This document shows positions 1 through 14,249 of a stretch of DNA of 64,000 bases, piece after piece. Source of the DNA: Neodiprion pinetum (taxonomy: Eukaryota; Arthropoda; Insecta; Hymenoptera; Diprionidae); assembly GCF_021155775.2 (NCBI RefSeq), contig NC_060235.2, positions 36,558,607 through 36,622,606 on the forward strand, read 5' to 3'. A model generated the notes under the pieces. It was not told the origin of the DNA. It did no database searches and was given only the letters and a program-made list of their open reading frames with translations. Positions within the stretch are counted from its first letter, which is position 1; the number at the start of each line of letters is the position of its first letter. The position numbers and the translations under genes were made by a program.

Positions 1-3000
1 ACGATTACCTCGTAATATAATGAATAAAAAATATCGGTTTTCGGCCAACCAACCTCCTAAAACATTTGATTCACGCGAATCGTTAGGATGCTCGTGCTGA
101 TGTTTCATCGCGAAAACAACCAACACTAGCTGCGACCCGCGATTCAGTTCTCTAATGCTATAATAGTTGTCAGTTTATGCGTACGTACGTAGCACATGGA
201 CACGTGTGAAATGCAGGGGTTGGTTAACCAGATTTTCCAGTTTGTCGACGACATTCGCGGACGAATAGTTTACGCAAATTTGCGCGAACTAGATACACAC
301 GCGCAGGTATACAATCGGCTCGTTATTAATTACGCGTCGTTGATCGTCCTCTGTCGTAATTAGCGAGTCTTGTGAATTTCTGGCATTCGCTATGCTGCCT
401 ACGACTGATTTTCTAAGGGTGGTTAATAAATATTCAACTCCTATTAAAATTCCAGACATTTTCTTGAACCAGGGATTGTAATGTTTTAACATATTCGCTG
501 TAATTTGCAAGCTCTTTAACAAATCTCGTCTGCTGGTTTTTCATTTTTATGTGAATTTTTTTCCAGTTTTTATACGGTTTAATTAACATCCTCGTTATGG
601 TAGAAATAATATTCCAATTTCTTACGACACTTAGAAACGATTCGCGACTATAAAATTGTCATCGAAATTGTATAATTCAACTTATTCGTTTAGAAATGTT
701 CGCAAAAAATATAACACACAAAAAATTGTGTACGTCTCGCGATAATTTTTTTATGATGCTGTTTCAGTTTCTTGGTATAAAATTTCCTTCGAAGAAATGA
801 AGAAAACTGTTTTAACGAAGAAATAAAATTGAATCAAAGTTACGCATAATTGTTATAATATGGATTTCCGAGATGCAGTGAAAATACAATTTTTTCTTGC
901 AGTGACAATAACGAAACTTGCGAAATCGAAGGTCACGTTTCTCGATTATGTGAAACGGACGTGTACAAATTCCGTAAAAGAATTACAGATAACGTGAACC
1001 TTGCATGTGATTAACGGATCATTTCGTTTCTGTCGACAGAAATAAATGAGGCAAAGTTCTATCACGTGGTTTCGTTTAACCCCTTGTCCGTTCCAACGAT
1101 CTGTCAAAACTAAGAGACGTGGGTCGGGTTACTCAGCTTGACGTGTCATCTTCAGCGGTGTTCAAATCGTTGAAATACTTCGCCACCGTAGCGGCAACTT
1201 GGGTAGCAGAAGCGTATCTCCTCAAAGAAATATGAAAACATTAAGTGGCAGAGAAGTAGCGAAACAAGAGATTATTCGAATTAGTTTCTCGGGCTTAAAC
1301 TCACGATCTCGTTCTTTCTATTTTTTCCAAAACCGTCAGAGTAATTTCTTTGATGTTATTTGCGAAACTTTGGCACTAATTTGAACGACGCCGTTTTTTG
1401 ATTTTTAAAAATCCTCGTATCAAACATAAAACATTCCGTTAATGGATACAAAGGATGGGAAAATGGCGACGAGTTTTCATTAATCCAAGGAGACGAAAGG
1501 CGACGCTTGCGGCGGACTTTCGTGCAGATAATTTATTTATAGAGGCACGAGTAACCGAACAAACTAAGGGAGGAGGACTATGTTGCTGTAACGAAGAGAA
1601 AAGTTTTGGGATCAGGATGCAGTGCGTGGGCGGTCTTGATCGCCTTTCAAAGGCCAGAAGTTCTTCACAGCTTGCGCTGTAGCCTTTGAGCCGAGAAATT
1701 CAGTGGCTGCAAGCTCTCCCGCGGAGCTTGATCACTCGCCCTTCTTGTACTGTTAGGCGTACAACACAATATCTGTCTCTCAGACTCGCCCACTCACTCA
1801 AAGTCGGGGGTTTTGACAGTTCAGCATCTCCTAAGATATTCACAGTCCGCAGTCATGGATCTATTCTTGCCACTTGGTGCCGTATATTTTTGGCTAATGT
1901 TGGGTAACCCCCGTAAAACGACGCTGCTGGGTCGCGCTCATTTTTTCATTTCTATAGATCGAAATTATTACGTGGAATTCGCAGGGGGTATGAAATGCTG
2001 TTCACGTAACTCTAGCTATGCAGACGTATCTTTGTGATATTATCTTGCCTGACTTTGGATTTTTTTTTATTGTTGTGCAGGATATTGTCCGGCTCTTGAA
2101 ACTTTTCAAGCCAGTAATATAAAACTCGTTGCAAAGTGTGTATACTCGTATATATGTATAAGACGACTTCTTTTTTTTTCTTAACGTGTATAAGATATTG
2201 TATGTAACGAAATTTGAATTTTTTCCAACCACCGACCCCTCCTACAGTTTGGCATTTAATATGTACGTAAAGCGCCGTATTTCAGGAACGAGACGCCGCG
2301 TTTATGAGTCTGAAAAGTTTTCTTTTTCCTTCTCCTTTTGCTCTTCTTTACCTTTTCCCTCGATCACGAGCGAGTGGGAAAATCTCTTCCCTTTAAAAAC
2401 CGCTAATTATGCCCCGTCGGAGAAACTGAGTTAGCCCAGTTCTCACGTTCGGATACCTACGCAACCGTTTGCCGCTAATTAAAAACATGTCTGCCGGATC
2501 GAGCAGTAGTTGCAACGCATTTCTTTTTGTAGTTTAAAGTAAAATTCAACAAACGTTGGATAATAGTAATGCGACGCATCCTTTTAGAAATTCAATTATT
2601 TGCCTTTCAACGAAAACTGGCGCATTTCGTTTACTTTATGCAGCACTACCTGTGTTTCTAACCTTATGTTTTAGAAACTTTTTAAATAGTCACGTACCTT
2701 TGTAATCCCCTAGTCAAAATCAAATCCGATAATCCCCCATAGGATGCATGGGGGCGCCGAAGTCGCTGCACATAACCGCGTAGCTCAAGGTAATACACGT
2801 AATATGAAAGATAAAAATACAGCCCTTTGAGATGCAGCTGAAACCCTAAAATCTTCTGAAACCCCAAAATCAGATACACCAGGAATGGTAGATATGCTAA
2901 CAGATATTGACTACCAAATTTGTTTCAATTTATACCGGGGTGCATATGTTTGAAATTTGGATTCCTTTTGTTTCGTGCTGCTTCCCGTCCGAATTCAGGA

Positions 3001-4956
3001 AAAAATCACAGGGGTGAATTTAGATTATATGAGAAACAATACGAGGTTTGAAAAATGATCAGACGTAACAACGATAGTTGAGTAAATAAAGGAGCGTCAG
3101 GCAGTAGGTGAGAAGCTCATCGCTTGGATCCTCACGTACATTCAAATTGGTGGCAGTCGTGTTTCCCTCTATTTATAGATATGTACGCCCACCGCATGGT
3201 GTTTGTTCCTTTTTTTCTCCCGACAAGCTCAAAACGTCGTTTTTTTTTTTTTTTTTTGTTCCAAGCGCCGTGTTTTTTCAACTTCGTTCCTTTATTTTTC
3301 GGTAATGCAAACCTGCTCCTCAAATTCCGCTCGAATTACTGTTATTATGAGTTAGGAGGGTTTGCCTTTTCACTTATGTTTCTCTTCCTTACGCGCGCGC
3401 TCTTCGGTCTCTACGTTTCACTCTCAGTGTTCTGTTTTTTGATATTTTTTTCCCAGCGTTAGATAAGATTTCAAAACGAGAAAAACTTATGGGCACGCGC
3501 ATAACTAACTGTACAGCGCGAGCTCCAATTACAGACGATATACCTACGCGATGAAAATACCCACATGCGCCAAGGACCCTTCATGTTTTTGGCGAAAGGA
3601 TACCCACTTCTTTTTTCACGCCGTCATATAGCCTTTAAGCCCGAAAACCTTGCTGGTGGCATTTTGGAACGTGATATCACGGCGCCGTTCGTCACGGAAA
3701 ACCGACTGACCCTCCCATCTGTTGTCCCATAATTCTGGAATTTTTTCCTACCGACGAAGAGAAGCCTTCGTTGCGTGCGCAGTCAATTTTTTGGTTTGTC
3801 CGAAATATGAATTAACGAAGAAGAAAACAAACGGTCTTCAATGGTATATTCGTATGATTTAAGATTTCCTCCCTTTACGTCGGAGAGATGCTTCGCGACT
3901 TCCGACCAATCCAGCGATAACTGAGGATCTTTATTTTTCTCTTACCCGACGGTAAGCCTAAGCCATCGACATTAATGAGGCCGTGGTCTCCATCGGTTAA
4001 TGGCAGCACCCCCCACGATTCTGAAGTCAACACTCATCGTCAGCGTCGAACGAAACCACATCTGTTTGCCCCCCGTCGAGGCGGTTTCTGACCCTTCCGA
4101 CCCCGACAGGGTCTCGATTTGCCGCCCGAGAACGAAGGGGACCCTTTTCAAGTAACTGTTGCTTAAGTAACAAGTCGCCCGCCACCCATAGCGTCGGTAA
4201 TCCTTTGTTGCGTCACAAATTAACCTTTCCACAGAATAATCCCACCACGGATTTATGCACTTTCTGCTTTACCGAACCCGTGCTTTATCCCTAATTTTCA
4301 ACCTCGCCATTCTTTCCTCAACGATATTTGTGAGTAGCGGATAATTGATGATTTTTAGAAAAGATGCACGAGCCTTGAAACGTGATTAAACGAGTAATCA
4401 CGAACCAGAAAATCAGTCTCTTCGACTGTATCGACATGGTTTCCTCTCGATTCAATTTAAGTCACCTCTTGAAAGATTTACAACGGATGGGACTCGTCGA
4501 CGTCAAGTTTTTCGATCACGTATAGACAGCAAAGTGTTTTTGGAGAAGGTGCAGCATCGGGAAGATGAGGGTGGAAATCCATTTCTTAGTTCTTCCCAGG
4601 GTATTATTTTCCCCCTGTTGAACTTTCGCCCCGGATCCGTTTGTTCCAAAACTCCGTTTCACGGTTCAATCGCATCGATTTCCTACCTCGTATAAAACCG
4701 AGTCAAAGCCAGCCGCCGCGATAGAGAAATCGATTAAATGCAAATCGGTTCGACGGGGGACAAGACGAAGCGGTTCCCCTTATTGGACTGTTCTCTGATC
4801 CTGTAGCATCGCGGCTCTCCATCTCGCTGCATCTTAATCTGTTGACTCTGTTGCCCCAAGCCATCCACTTCCAAAAACGACACCCTGCACTTTACCTGTC
4901 ACATAGGGTTGGAATTGCAATAACGATTCCTGTTTCACCGACGGTCAGTGCCAACA
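1..4956. other. Non-coding flank downstream of nautilus; nothing assignable
   Basis: AT-rich sequence with a T-rich run at 3241-3257. On the minus strand a frame of about 73 codons ends near 427-429 and includes FVKELANYSEYVKTLQSLV. It looks somewhat protein-like but matches no family I recognise and has no good splice acceptor. Confidence 0.4.
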
Positions 4957-5345
4957 TTGACGGAGAAAAATTTCATTTGGTGTAGTTAATGGAAGATTTT
5001 TGTAACACGAAGGTTGCCTCGATCCGACAACGCTTTAAACGCAAGTACAAGGAAACGTGGTAGGAGTAACTATTTTGTGTAATTGCAATTGTCGATACTG
5101 CATTCACCGCTTATGCTCCAACTTTAAATCTCTTCATTTAGAACATGCACAAACATCAAATTTTCGCAATAGTTACAAAAAGAAGAAATGAAAAAGTGGC
5201 TGTGAGCGAAATGAATTGCAGCAGAAACTAGATTTTCTGGTTACAGTTACAAACCTCATTTTCATTTCCAGAAGTACTTTTTTCGGTTAGGGTAAAATAT
5301 GAAAACGGTCGAAGACTGTACGTACACTTGATAACCATAGCTAGC
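4957..5345 (-). mobile_element. CACTGAG MITE, old diverged copy D
   Basis: Shares GGAGAAAAATTTCATTTG near its start, TTTTCGCAATAGTTACAA in the middle and GGTAAAATATGAAAAC near its end with copy A, in the same order and spacing. It is otherwise strongly diverged, and the right terminus is lost or degraded. Confidence 0.6.
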
Positions 5346-6262
5346 GATTTATCTCACTCGGTTCAAACTTTCTGAAAACGTGCAAAGAAGTTTTATCCCC
5401 AATTTCAAACCAATCAAAGATATATCGAAAGCGGGTTTTCCCTCTACAGAAAGTTCTCGATTACTGTACGTCGGAGCTTTTCTTCTGTTAGCTGAAAGCT
5501 GCATTGTTTGCCAGGATTTTCGTATTCCGACCGATGCTGAATTTCTGACAGGATGTACGGATCCAATTTCAATTCCGTACTCGCCCCGAGTGAATTTCTT
5601 CTCTCTCTCTCTCTCGCTCCCTTCCAATCTCTCTATCTCGCTTTCTCTACGTTTATATCTATTCTTGAACTGTATGTGCTCAGCGATCTTGAAACTCCGT
5701 ACCTGCAGGGCGCTGTCACATATATATAAACGCATGCTGCAGGGATTCCGATGCAGGCGAGAGTTTATTCCTTTCAATGGCCACTCGAGTCCCTTGACGT
5801 TTACTCGACCGCGATTTAAAGCTCTGCAGATTTAAAGACGAACGAACGGTTTTCTTGTGCTTTTAATCCTTGTATCGGGAGGACGAGTCGGGCAAGCACG
5901 TGACCCATGCCGTTCAACTTGCCATGGTAATCGGTGCCCATCACGGATTATAACCAAATTACGTTCCAGATTTAACCCGGTTAATTATACCGTCTCGCCG
6001 AGGCATTATAATGTCCGAAAGCTCAGAGGCTCAAGTTGGGGCTAATTATAGATGAGCGGTCGAAATTGCGAACGCGAAATCTACGCCGAGCGAAATTTCA
6101 TCGCGCCCCCCTTCGGGGAAGAAATTGTTCGACGATTATTTTCGACCAAATAAATTTGTGAATTTTTTTACTCGCTAAATCCTTTCAACGATTTGAGTGG
6201 CTTCCCAACTTGAAGGGAAAATCCATTCCTCGACGACTTACCACTGCAGCAGCTGCTGGGTC
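5346..6262. other. Non-coding stretch with a CT microsatellite
   Basis: Overlapping open frames on both strands (5349-5835) are explained by a CT/AG tract and carry no family signal. Confidence 0.4.
5600..5615. repeat. (CT)n microsatellite
   Basis: Uninterrupted CT dinucleotides, continuing as an imperfect pyrimidine tract to about 5646. Confidence 0.8.
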
Positions 6263-6425
6263 GGGGCGGGGTTGAAGTTCCGAAAGCGCCTAATTCCTAA
6301 TTATTTGGTGGCGAAACTTGAAGTGAGGAAATCAAACTTTTGCGAAACAACAAAGTTCTGAATGGTCGGAAAGCCGATGGCTCAAAGTTCGGAAAATTAA
6401 ATTTTCGAAAGAGCAAAATTCCGAA
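6263..6425. repeat. Foldback left arm
   Basis: Contains repeated variants of AAAGTTCCGAAAG. Complementary to 6620-6788 with scattered mismatches and small gaps. Confidence 0.55.
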
Positions 6426-6619
6426 AGATAAAGTTCCGATAGAGTAAAATTCTGAAATTTAAAATATACCCATACGAAAAATCAGAATGACCAGGATTCG
6501 AAAACAAATATGTCGAAAATCCAAAACAAAGAAAAATCAAAGCGCTGAAATTCCATTAAGTCACAAATTCCCAGAACAGAAAGTCTTCGGTCATTCAGAA
6601 TTTCGATGTTTCAGATTTT

Positions 6620-6788
6620 TTAATTTTCTCATTTTCGCCCTTTCGCAACTTCGAGCGTCGGGTTCGGGGACATTCGAAACTTTGATGTTTCTTCAAAGTT
6701 TAAATTCTTTACTTCAAGTCTCGCGATCAAAAAATTCGGATTCCGACGCTTTCGGAACTTTTCAAATTTGGAATTTCAACCCCGCCCA
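6620..6788. repeat. Foldback right arm
   Basis: Inverted counterpart of 6263-6425, containing TTTCGGAACTTTT and CTTCGAGCGTC. Confidence 0.55.
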
Positions 6789-9700
6789 TCTGGATCTCAT
6801 TCCTTTTCCGTCGGAGTCTCTGAAGTACGGATGAAGTAACGACGCGAAGCTTGTTTACAGTGGACTGTAAATCGAAATACGGAAGGCGCGAGGCTTTGCT
6901 TACGAAAACTGGAAGCGTCTGGGAATTGTATTTGCCAAACAGTGAAGTATCGATCGTTCGAATCGTCACCTTTCACATGTATCTACACGGCACGAATAAA
7001 CCTTCCCGAACAATTGTCGCCCAGTTTTTCACCTCGTTTCGTTCTTCTTTCGCCCCATTTTTCTCCCGCCACGTGGCACGGATTTCCTTCCTCGTATTTT
7101 GGGGAGAATTTAACGCAGCGAAACTTGAGTACGAAACGCTGCTGCAATTCCGGTTTTCGTTATGCTCGCAAAGCGGCGGAACTACTGGATTTGGAATTCC
7201 CGTTTCCGGCCCGAATGTTTCGGGGCTCGAAGGAACCTGTAAATATCCAAAGTTCATCCGCGGTAGTCGTGTGTTTTGGTAAATAAGCCATTAAACGGAA
7301 AGGGGTGCGGAGGGGCAAGTGTCCTGAGTTAAAGGTTTCCGACTTTCTAACCCGTCTAATGCGTCTATGTACCAAAAATACGCACCTGTCGTTATAAGAG
7401 CCGTAATTTATCTCCCGCGTGACGCGTGCCCTGTTCCAAAATAAATAAAAAATTCACTCCCTGCATACGGCGTTGTACAATTGTTTTTTCGCCATGAAAC
7501 TTGAGCTAAAAAATCATCGATTCAATTAATTGTAAATATATATTTGTCGCGCCGATTCGTGTATATGTACCCACCAAAATAATATTTCTTACCAAGCTAT
7601 CGTTGCAGCTCGATTCTTTGTTCGCTTTTGAAATTTCTTAATACCCAGGGAAGATTAAAATTCTTCAAAGCACCCGTGCTTGTGATGGCGGAACATCGCT
7701 CTAACTTGAAGATAAAAGGGACAAAAGGGGAGCGGAGGATCTTTTCTGAAGATACGTGGCCGTTTCTTCCCGCAAGCAAGTTCATCGCTGTAGAAAGAGA
7801 ATGAGAGACCCGTAAGGAGAAAGTTTTTCACAATGAGATTCAAGTTTTCGCGTAAACTTAATGTTTTACGGAAGTTTTTTTCTATACCTACTCCATTCGA
7901 GATGACGAGACTCTTTTTTTTACCTCGCGCAGAATGATCAGATGCCTTTGTTGCGTCTCGAAGCCTAATTTGGAATCGAGAAACAGAGAGGGTGTAAAGA
8001 TAAATCGAGAGGCTCGTTCGGCTCACTCCCTTCGATTTTGACATTCGTTGTTGCGTTGAAGTATCGATCGATATTGTAAGCTACGAAGAACGCCGTGTGT
8101 TCACACAGACAAATAAAAACAATAAAAACAGTGTCGACTAAATATCAGTTATAAAATTTCCTATAGTCCTGCATCAGTTATTTTTTCTCGACTAGTCATT
8201 TTCAAAACCCAGAATTTCGCTTTCCAACTAACCGCGTAAAGTGTAAATTAAAACTATCAAACAACTTTTCCACCAAACGTTGTCGAATTGCGCAGTTATA
8301 AATACTCGTATAGACGGTGTGATTAAAATCAGCACTTCCAAAATCGTCTCAAAATTTGCATCTTCAGCTAGAGAATATTCCCTGATTTTATTTTTTAAAG
8401 AAAAATTGAAAGTGTGTTACCGGAGGTAAAATGCAATTTTGAATCTGCTTGTTGTAAAAACAATTGCACTTTCAGCGGTCGAAATTTTTCATTAAAGTTC
8501 ATCGGTAATGACTATTGAACGACGTAACTTTATTGTTCTGTTATGAGTTTTCACGAGAAGACGTAATGATTCAAAGCCTCAAAGCCAGAATCTAGAGACT
8601 ATGAAGATCGGAATAACGGGAAAAGAAATATCGAATTCGAGAATGGCTTAGGAGATTTTGAAAGAATCGTGGCTCCTTATTACAATTCATGCTAGAACAC
8701 AAAAAATCAAGGTGGAGATCGAAAGGAAAGAGGGTGAAACGTTGGTCGAAGCGGCGTGCCATGGAATCTCTTTTACGTACAAAGCTTTCGCGGGTTGAAG
8801 AAAAATCAACAGCTCGAAGAAGTTCGGTGTTCGGTATGAAGGAGGATGAGAAACCTCTTAATTAGCTATCTTTGTACCTGTAGTCTGTAATTGTCCGGAC
8901 GGTGCGATAAAAACGATCCTTTTGTTTCGCGGCGGGTTTTTTCGCTCCTCTAAAAACCAAGGGATGAAACAAGAGCGAGTCTAAAACCGTGAAACTGTGC
9001 AAGGGAGGATAAAGGAGACGAGAGGTAAGCCATGCCAATTTATTTTCAGTAGAACCTGACCTCCTTCTCCTTCTTTTACACTATTTTATCACTCCGGGTC
9101 ATAAAAGAATTTCGCAAGATGGCGTCTCTTTCTCCATGGTTCCCAAGAGACGATAACGGATCGCTGAGGCTCTGACTATTCCTTGTTTCGTAATCATCTC
9201 GTCAAATTGAGTACCGCAATAAACTTTCCTTACCTACGTCGTCAATTTTTACCGAATCTTAATCCCGACGCCAATTTATCCGCTTTAGCCATACGATATA
9301 TTCTCACGTATATCAACCCCACCTAATGTGACAATAAAGACGTAGGTACACCACAGCATTCCACGCGTATAGATGAAGCAGCTCTCGTTTGACGAACAAG
9401 ACGATCATACGATCAGACGTTATCATGTACCGACCATTACCGAGCTTTCTCTCAACCTCATACTCGATAAATGTACCTATCCGCTCTTTTCTTGTACCAG
9501 GTTAACTGGATACCGACGATTAAATTTTTACGCTCCACGCTTGTATTCTCATTGATCGAGTGTCCGAGCTCCCAGGATTCGTGTGAAAATGTGAAAGCGT
9601 CGGAGGGTCCGGTTCCACCTTCCACCTCCGATTTCTTTCACGATGGCTGAAATTAATTTTCCACGAGTTCCGAGGCCTGTCGGTTTCTGGAACAAGGTGC

Positions 9701-12700
9701 TTATCGTGCGTGCGAGGGGATGCACACAAGTTTACAAGTCGACTTCGGTGTCGCCCGACAAAGGAAAGACAACAACGTGCGAAGGAAGCCCCGAAAGCCC
9801 GGAGCCTGCGTCTCGGCGGTGGGGGTGGTTGTCGTCCCCAGGGGCCTTCCAAAATTCTAAATTTGCCGATAACAAGGGCTGACGAATGGGCGCAGATGCG
9901 TCCGTCGAGACTTTAAGAGGCGAACGGTGTTTTGAAAACGTGCCGAAATTGTGCTAAAACGAAAATACCAATAAACCATGCTCTTGGGGTGCGAGGTACA
10001 AGGGCTACCGCGCCCGGCTTTGGGGGCAGTCTGTTTTTCTTCGGGGACAAACTCGAGGTTTTACGGACTTTTCCAAGCTAACATAAATCCATCCGAATAT
10101 CAGCTGCCTCCGGTGACGCAGACGCTGACTACGGGCATCCTATGTTACCGTAGGTACGTACCTGATACTGCAACTTTACGGACTTGAATTTTTATTCAAA
10201 TTAATCCACTGGACTAACTTTTTTTCTCCAATTTTGTGGGCAATTTTCGTCAATTGTTCGTAACTGGTTCGATTCTTACATACAGTAAAAGACACATCAC
10301 ACACGAACCGTAGATGAATTTCGGTGTTACCTGGTTTTATTACCAATTTAATATACATATAACTGAAATTCCTCGGCTCGTTTCATTAACGGTAAGGTCG
10401 CGATAAACAAACCATTTGCAAAAAGTGAAGTGCCACTTAGGCAAACTGTTTCGGTAGTCGGTATAGAACGCGGTGTGCGGGTGTGTATGGATGTATAGGT
10501 GAAGGACTACCGGAAGTACCACTTTTGGGCAAAGTGGTGCAACGGCATTGGCGAAAGTGAGAGGAGAATTCCTGGCTTTGTAGACGGGCATCGCCATCCC
10601 GGTACGAACCCTGATGCCAATTTCCTTTTTTTGCTCACCGTTGCTAAATTATTTCGAGTCCGTTAACAGGCAGACACACGATAAGAGCCGGAAAAGGGTC
10701 AAGCCCCTTCTCTAGAGAGAAAGGAAATTAATTTTCCTACTTTCTCTTGAAGTGGAAAAGGGTTTATTTTCACCTCTCTTCTTCTTCAATATTAAAAACG
10801 GAGAAACGAAAAAGTGCCTACATTATTTCGTTGCAACAGTCACACCTACATAAACTTCTAACTGCGTGACTGAATTTAGGCTGCGATTTAACGAAATCCA
10901 ATTTCTGGAATGAAATTAATCTAAAGTATTTGGCGGACTTAACCATTTGTGCGTAGATCGAATAACCGAAATCGGATTTTGGACCGCGTTTAAATCAGAC
11001 AATATTCCCAGACCTGAACCTGGCTGGAAAAAAAATAAAAAAATAAAAAAACAAACAAAAGAAAAAAGCAACGCGGTTCGAAAAGCGTAGGTGCTGGTAT
11101 TTTTCGGTGTTGCCTTTCACGCTGGCCAAGCATCGATCTCGTATTTCAGAAAGCAAAGCATGGTAAACCGATTGCCATCGATCGCGACGTCCATACTTCC
11201 TGGATCACACCGCTCATGCAGAAACGCTTAAGCATACACGTTGTTACAACTCTGGGGGAAAATTTTTCGGCTCGAATATCCGGTAGCCCGGAGACTTTCA
11301 CGCCCGCTTGCTAATCCTGCGTGTTCTGTTTTTCATCCCGAGCTCACACTCCTCCATTATTGTACACATCCCGGGTCCAAACACTCGACAGCAGGGTGTC
11401 TTTATCTCGTACCGCTGTTGGTAGTTACCGAAACGAAATCCGGGCCGAACTTTTCTGGTTCTTAATTTACGGTACGCCTCGACGGTGTCGTTAGGTTAAA
11501 GCTTCTCAGGACTGTGCCTGTCATTGATTCGTCGAAGAATTGCGGCCGGTCTTTCCAGAGATAAGAAACCCTCCCCTTATAATTAATGGACTCTCTTATT
11601 GAAACTCCGTGCAATCTCAAGTGCGCCAGCTTTGCGAGAACTTGAATAGCTGGCGTAGTCACGTGGCACCTCTCCAGAGGAACTTAACAGCTTCCTGCCA
11701 GGTTTTCCGGACCTCTCGTAAGTAACGCTAGTTTATAAAACGACCCCAAATATTTCTGTCTGACGTGCGCGTGCCAACGGAGGGAAAAAGAGGGAGGAAA
11801 ATATTTCTTATTTATATCACCAGTGCTCGTGCGAGCCCCCGTAACACCTTAACTACGTGTATTTGTCGGCTGCGAGTGCTCGAGGTGAAAAAAAAAATTC
11901 TCTAACCAATCGCTCCGCACGTGACTTTTCTCGGTGCAGGGTTCAGCCTTCTTATCCCACTTATGATGCGAAGGTTGGTTGGATACAAAAATTGATAGTT
12001 CTTATTAGTTTTAGTAAGGGGTGATCGTACCTTGACTGTTTATGGAATTGTTAGATCCGTAAAATACGAAAACCTTTTTAAAAAAATGTGAAAAAGTCGA
12101 AATGATGAGATTATAAGCAAGAGCGAACATAATTTTACAACATTGCAGCGATATCGATTATTATAAACAAATGGTAACGTTCAATTGTCTATTGAAAAAA
12201 AAACTAAAACTTTATTAAGTGACTTTTTTGATAGTAGTCGTCTGGATAAATGAACCATCGTAGAGTGAAACCAAAGAGATGTGCATGATTATCAACTATT
12301 TCGAAGCGATTTGAAAGGAAACATCGATATCTATAACCTTTTTTCCATTTCCATTATCTTCTATTTACGTATTTCCAAAGAGATCTGCGTAGCTTACGAA
12401 TACAATAATTTGATACAACCTCAACCTACTCCCTAGAAACAGAATTGATAAAAGAATTGATTTCTGGCAAACCTCGACCACCTCAAACTGCTACAAAATC
12501 TTGAATAAAAGCAATTTCTTCGAAACATCACCGATCCTTGGATTCCCAATTTCTTATCGCCAAGTTCAGGCGACGATCTTTAGGTCCCGGGATGCTTACG
12601 GACGATGAAAGGACTGCGACGTCTTTGTCCCACGGGCAATAGCGAGTTTCCATTTCTGATACCCAATGCCTGTAGCGTGTTACACTCGACGACGAATACC

Positions 12701-13027
12701 TGTAACATTTTCTGCATCGGCAAAATAACGCGATTTCGGCAATGGCCAAGCAACGCGCTACTCGGGAGTTAATCGTGATTTCTTCAACCGAGAAAAGGGT
12801 CCAAATAGGATTGACGACGGCCACTTTGAAGTCGGGGTGACAAGCGCTGAGATGATTAGAATTGTCGAGACGGTTGTAAGCGCGGAATATATCATTAACA
12901 ACGTTCCGTCAGTGAAGAAGCGTACGGACGGACCGCATAAATACCTCCGGCGGTTAACCATCTGGTTAATTACACTGTGACTGATGACTTTTTACTAATG
13001 ATTCTCACGGCGCGAAGTCGGTGGTGG
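6789..13027. other. Non-coding stretch; nothing assignable
   Basis: Scattered short open frames only. An A-rich simple tract lies at 11029-11067. No exon with convincing splice sites or family motif was found. Confidence 0.4.
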
Positions 13028-13050
13028 CGGCAGCAGCAGCAGCAGCAGCA
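13028..13050. repeat. (CAG)n trinucleotide repeat
   Basis: Seven CAG units in a row. It would encode poly-Ala on the minus strand in a 125-codon frame (13005-13382) that I could not link to any family. Confidence 0.8.
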
Positions 13051-14249
13051 ACGATGATCCCCACGATTCCTTCACACTTTGACGTATGGGAATTTAATGA
13101 AGCTTTCTGTACGGTTCGGTTACTTTTTCCCCGTTTCACAAGCTTCTCGGGAATTCTATACACCAGCTGAAACCACTGCGAGGAGCTTGGGAATTGCTTG
13201 AATTCCTCGACGCAACGAAATTCATCATCGCTGGGAAGCCGCGCGTTGATCCTTGGCTTGAAATTATTTCGGAAGACGGGCGTTTCGAAGGGTTCATGCA
13301 AGAGGAGAATACCAACTCCGAAAATTCCTCCGACGAGCAGACTTTGAGCTGTTAATTTCTCGCCTCGATCAAAGGTGTGCAAGCTTCGTCTTCGTTACGT
13401 TCGCATGGGAGTTTCATAAAAACGCGAAAAGCTTGTGTAAACGTTTCATTGGGTATAGTAAAAGCGGGTTAATGAGAAGGCAATTAAACGGGTCAAAGTA
13501 CCATAATACCTACACTTACCTCGAGAGTCGGCGCTTCGTTCCGAAGGCGCGAAGTATACTCAAGGGAGTTTTATTCCAGTCGACTAGTCTCTTTTGCAGC
13601 AAGATCACGTAATAGTCCAACGTTGGCTCCGGCATAATGATAGATAACGAGATGCGATAGACGTAAAAGTGCAGCGTCGCGCCTCGTGAAACTCGGATCG
13701 GCTGAATATTATGTCAGACTTGAAACCCTTCAGCCATTAATCGTGTCTGTTAGATTAAAGGGCGATTTTTTCACCGGTTAAAATTATTCAGAGATCACCG
13801 AGAGATCGGTCAGGAATTACGGTTCCAATAAATTTAGTCAATCTCGTAAGGGATTAGCTGCAAAATAACTAGAGTAGGTATATTAAGAACGTAATTTTTG
13901 CAACGTCAAAATGTTTGACGCTTGGAACCGGCAAGAGAGTCACTCTCAAAATATATTAGGGCTCGTATTATTACATAGTGAGGTGAAAGTATCCCGCGAA
14001 GAGGGCTTAACTTGCTTCAGGATCCTTAATATTTCCTCATCGACGTGCCCTTATTTTTTTTTTTTTTCCACGTAGCGTCGCCTCTAAATTACCGCATTAC
14101 TGAATGATGAAAAGTACCTTATTAAACGGGCGCCTCGAAGCGTTACAGGTACTTGATAGAAACGAAGCTCTGATCGATTTCGGTATTCATTTCGTTTCCA
14201 CTTTTCAAACAAAGTCATGGAGGAAAGATTTTTGAGCAGAGGAGAAACT
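13051..14249. other. Non-coding stretch; nothing assignable
   Basis: Short open frames only, with a T14-15 run near 14056-14070. No recognised gene or repeat family. Confidence 0.4.

Larger units (their letters stand above)
6263..6788. repeat. Long imperfect inverted repeat (foldback element)
   Basis: The arms are about 6263-6425 and 6620-6788. GGGCGGGGTTGAA near the left end pairs with TTCAACCCCGCCC at the right end, GAAACTTGAAGT pairs with ACTTCAAGTCTC, and AACAAAGTTC pairs with GAAACTTTGATG, at matching distances. The arms are rich in GTTCCGAAA-like words. The ~190-bp centre is AT-rich. It resembles a foldback transposon or an old foldback MITE. Confidence 0.65.

Noticed and set aside
5349..5835. 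Overlapping ~150-codon frames on both strands
   Set aside because: Created partly by the CT/AG simple repeat, which has no stops in several frames.
13005..13382. 125-codon minus-strand frame ending in poly-Ala
   Set aside because: The Ala run is the CAG repeat. The rest matches nothing known to me.
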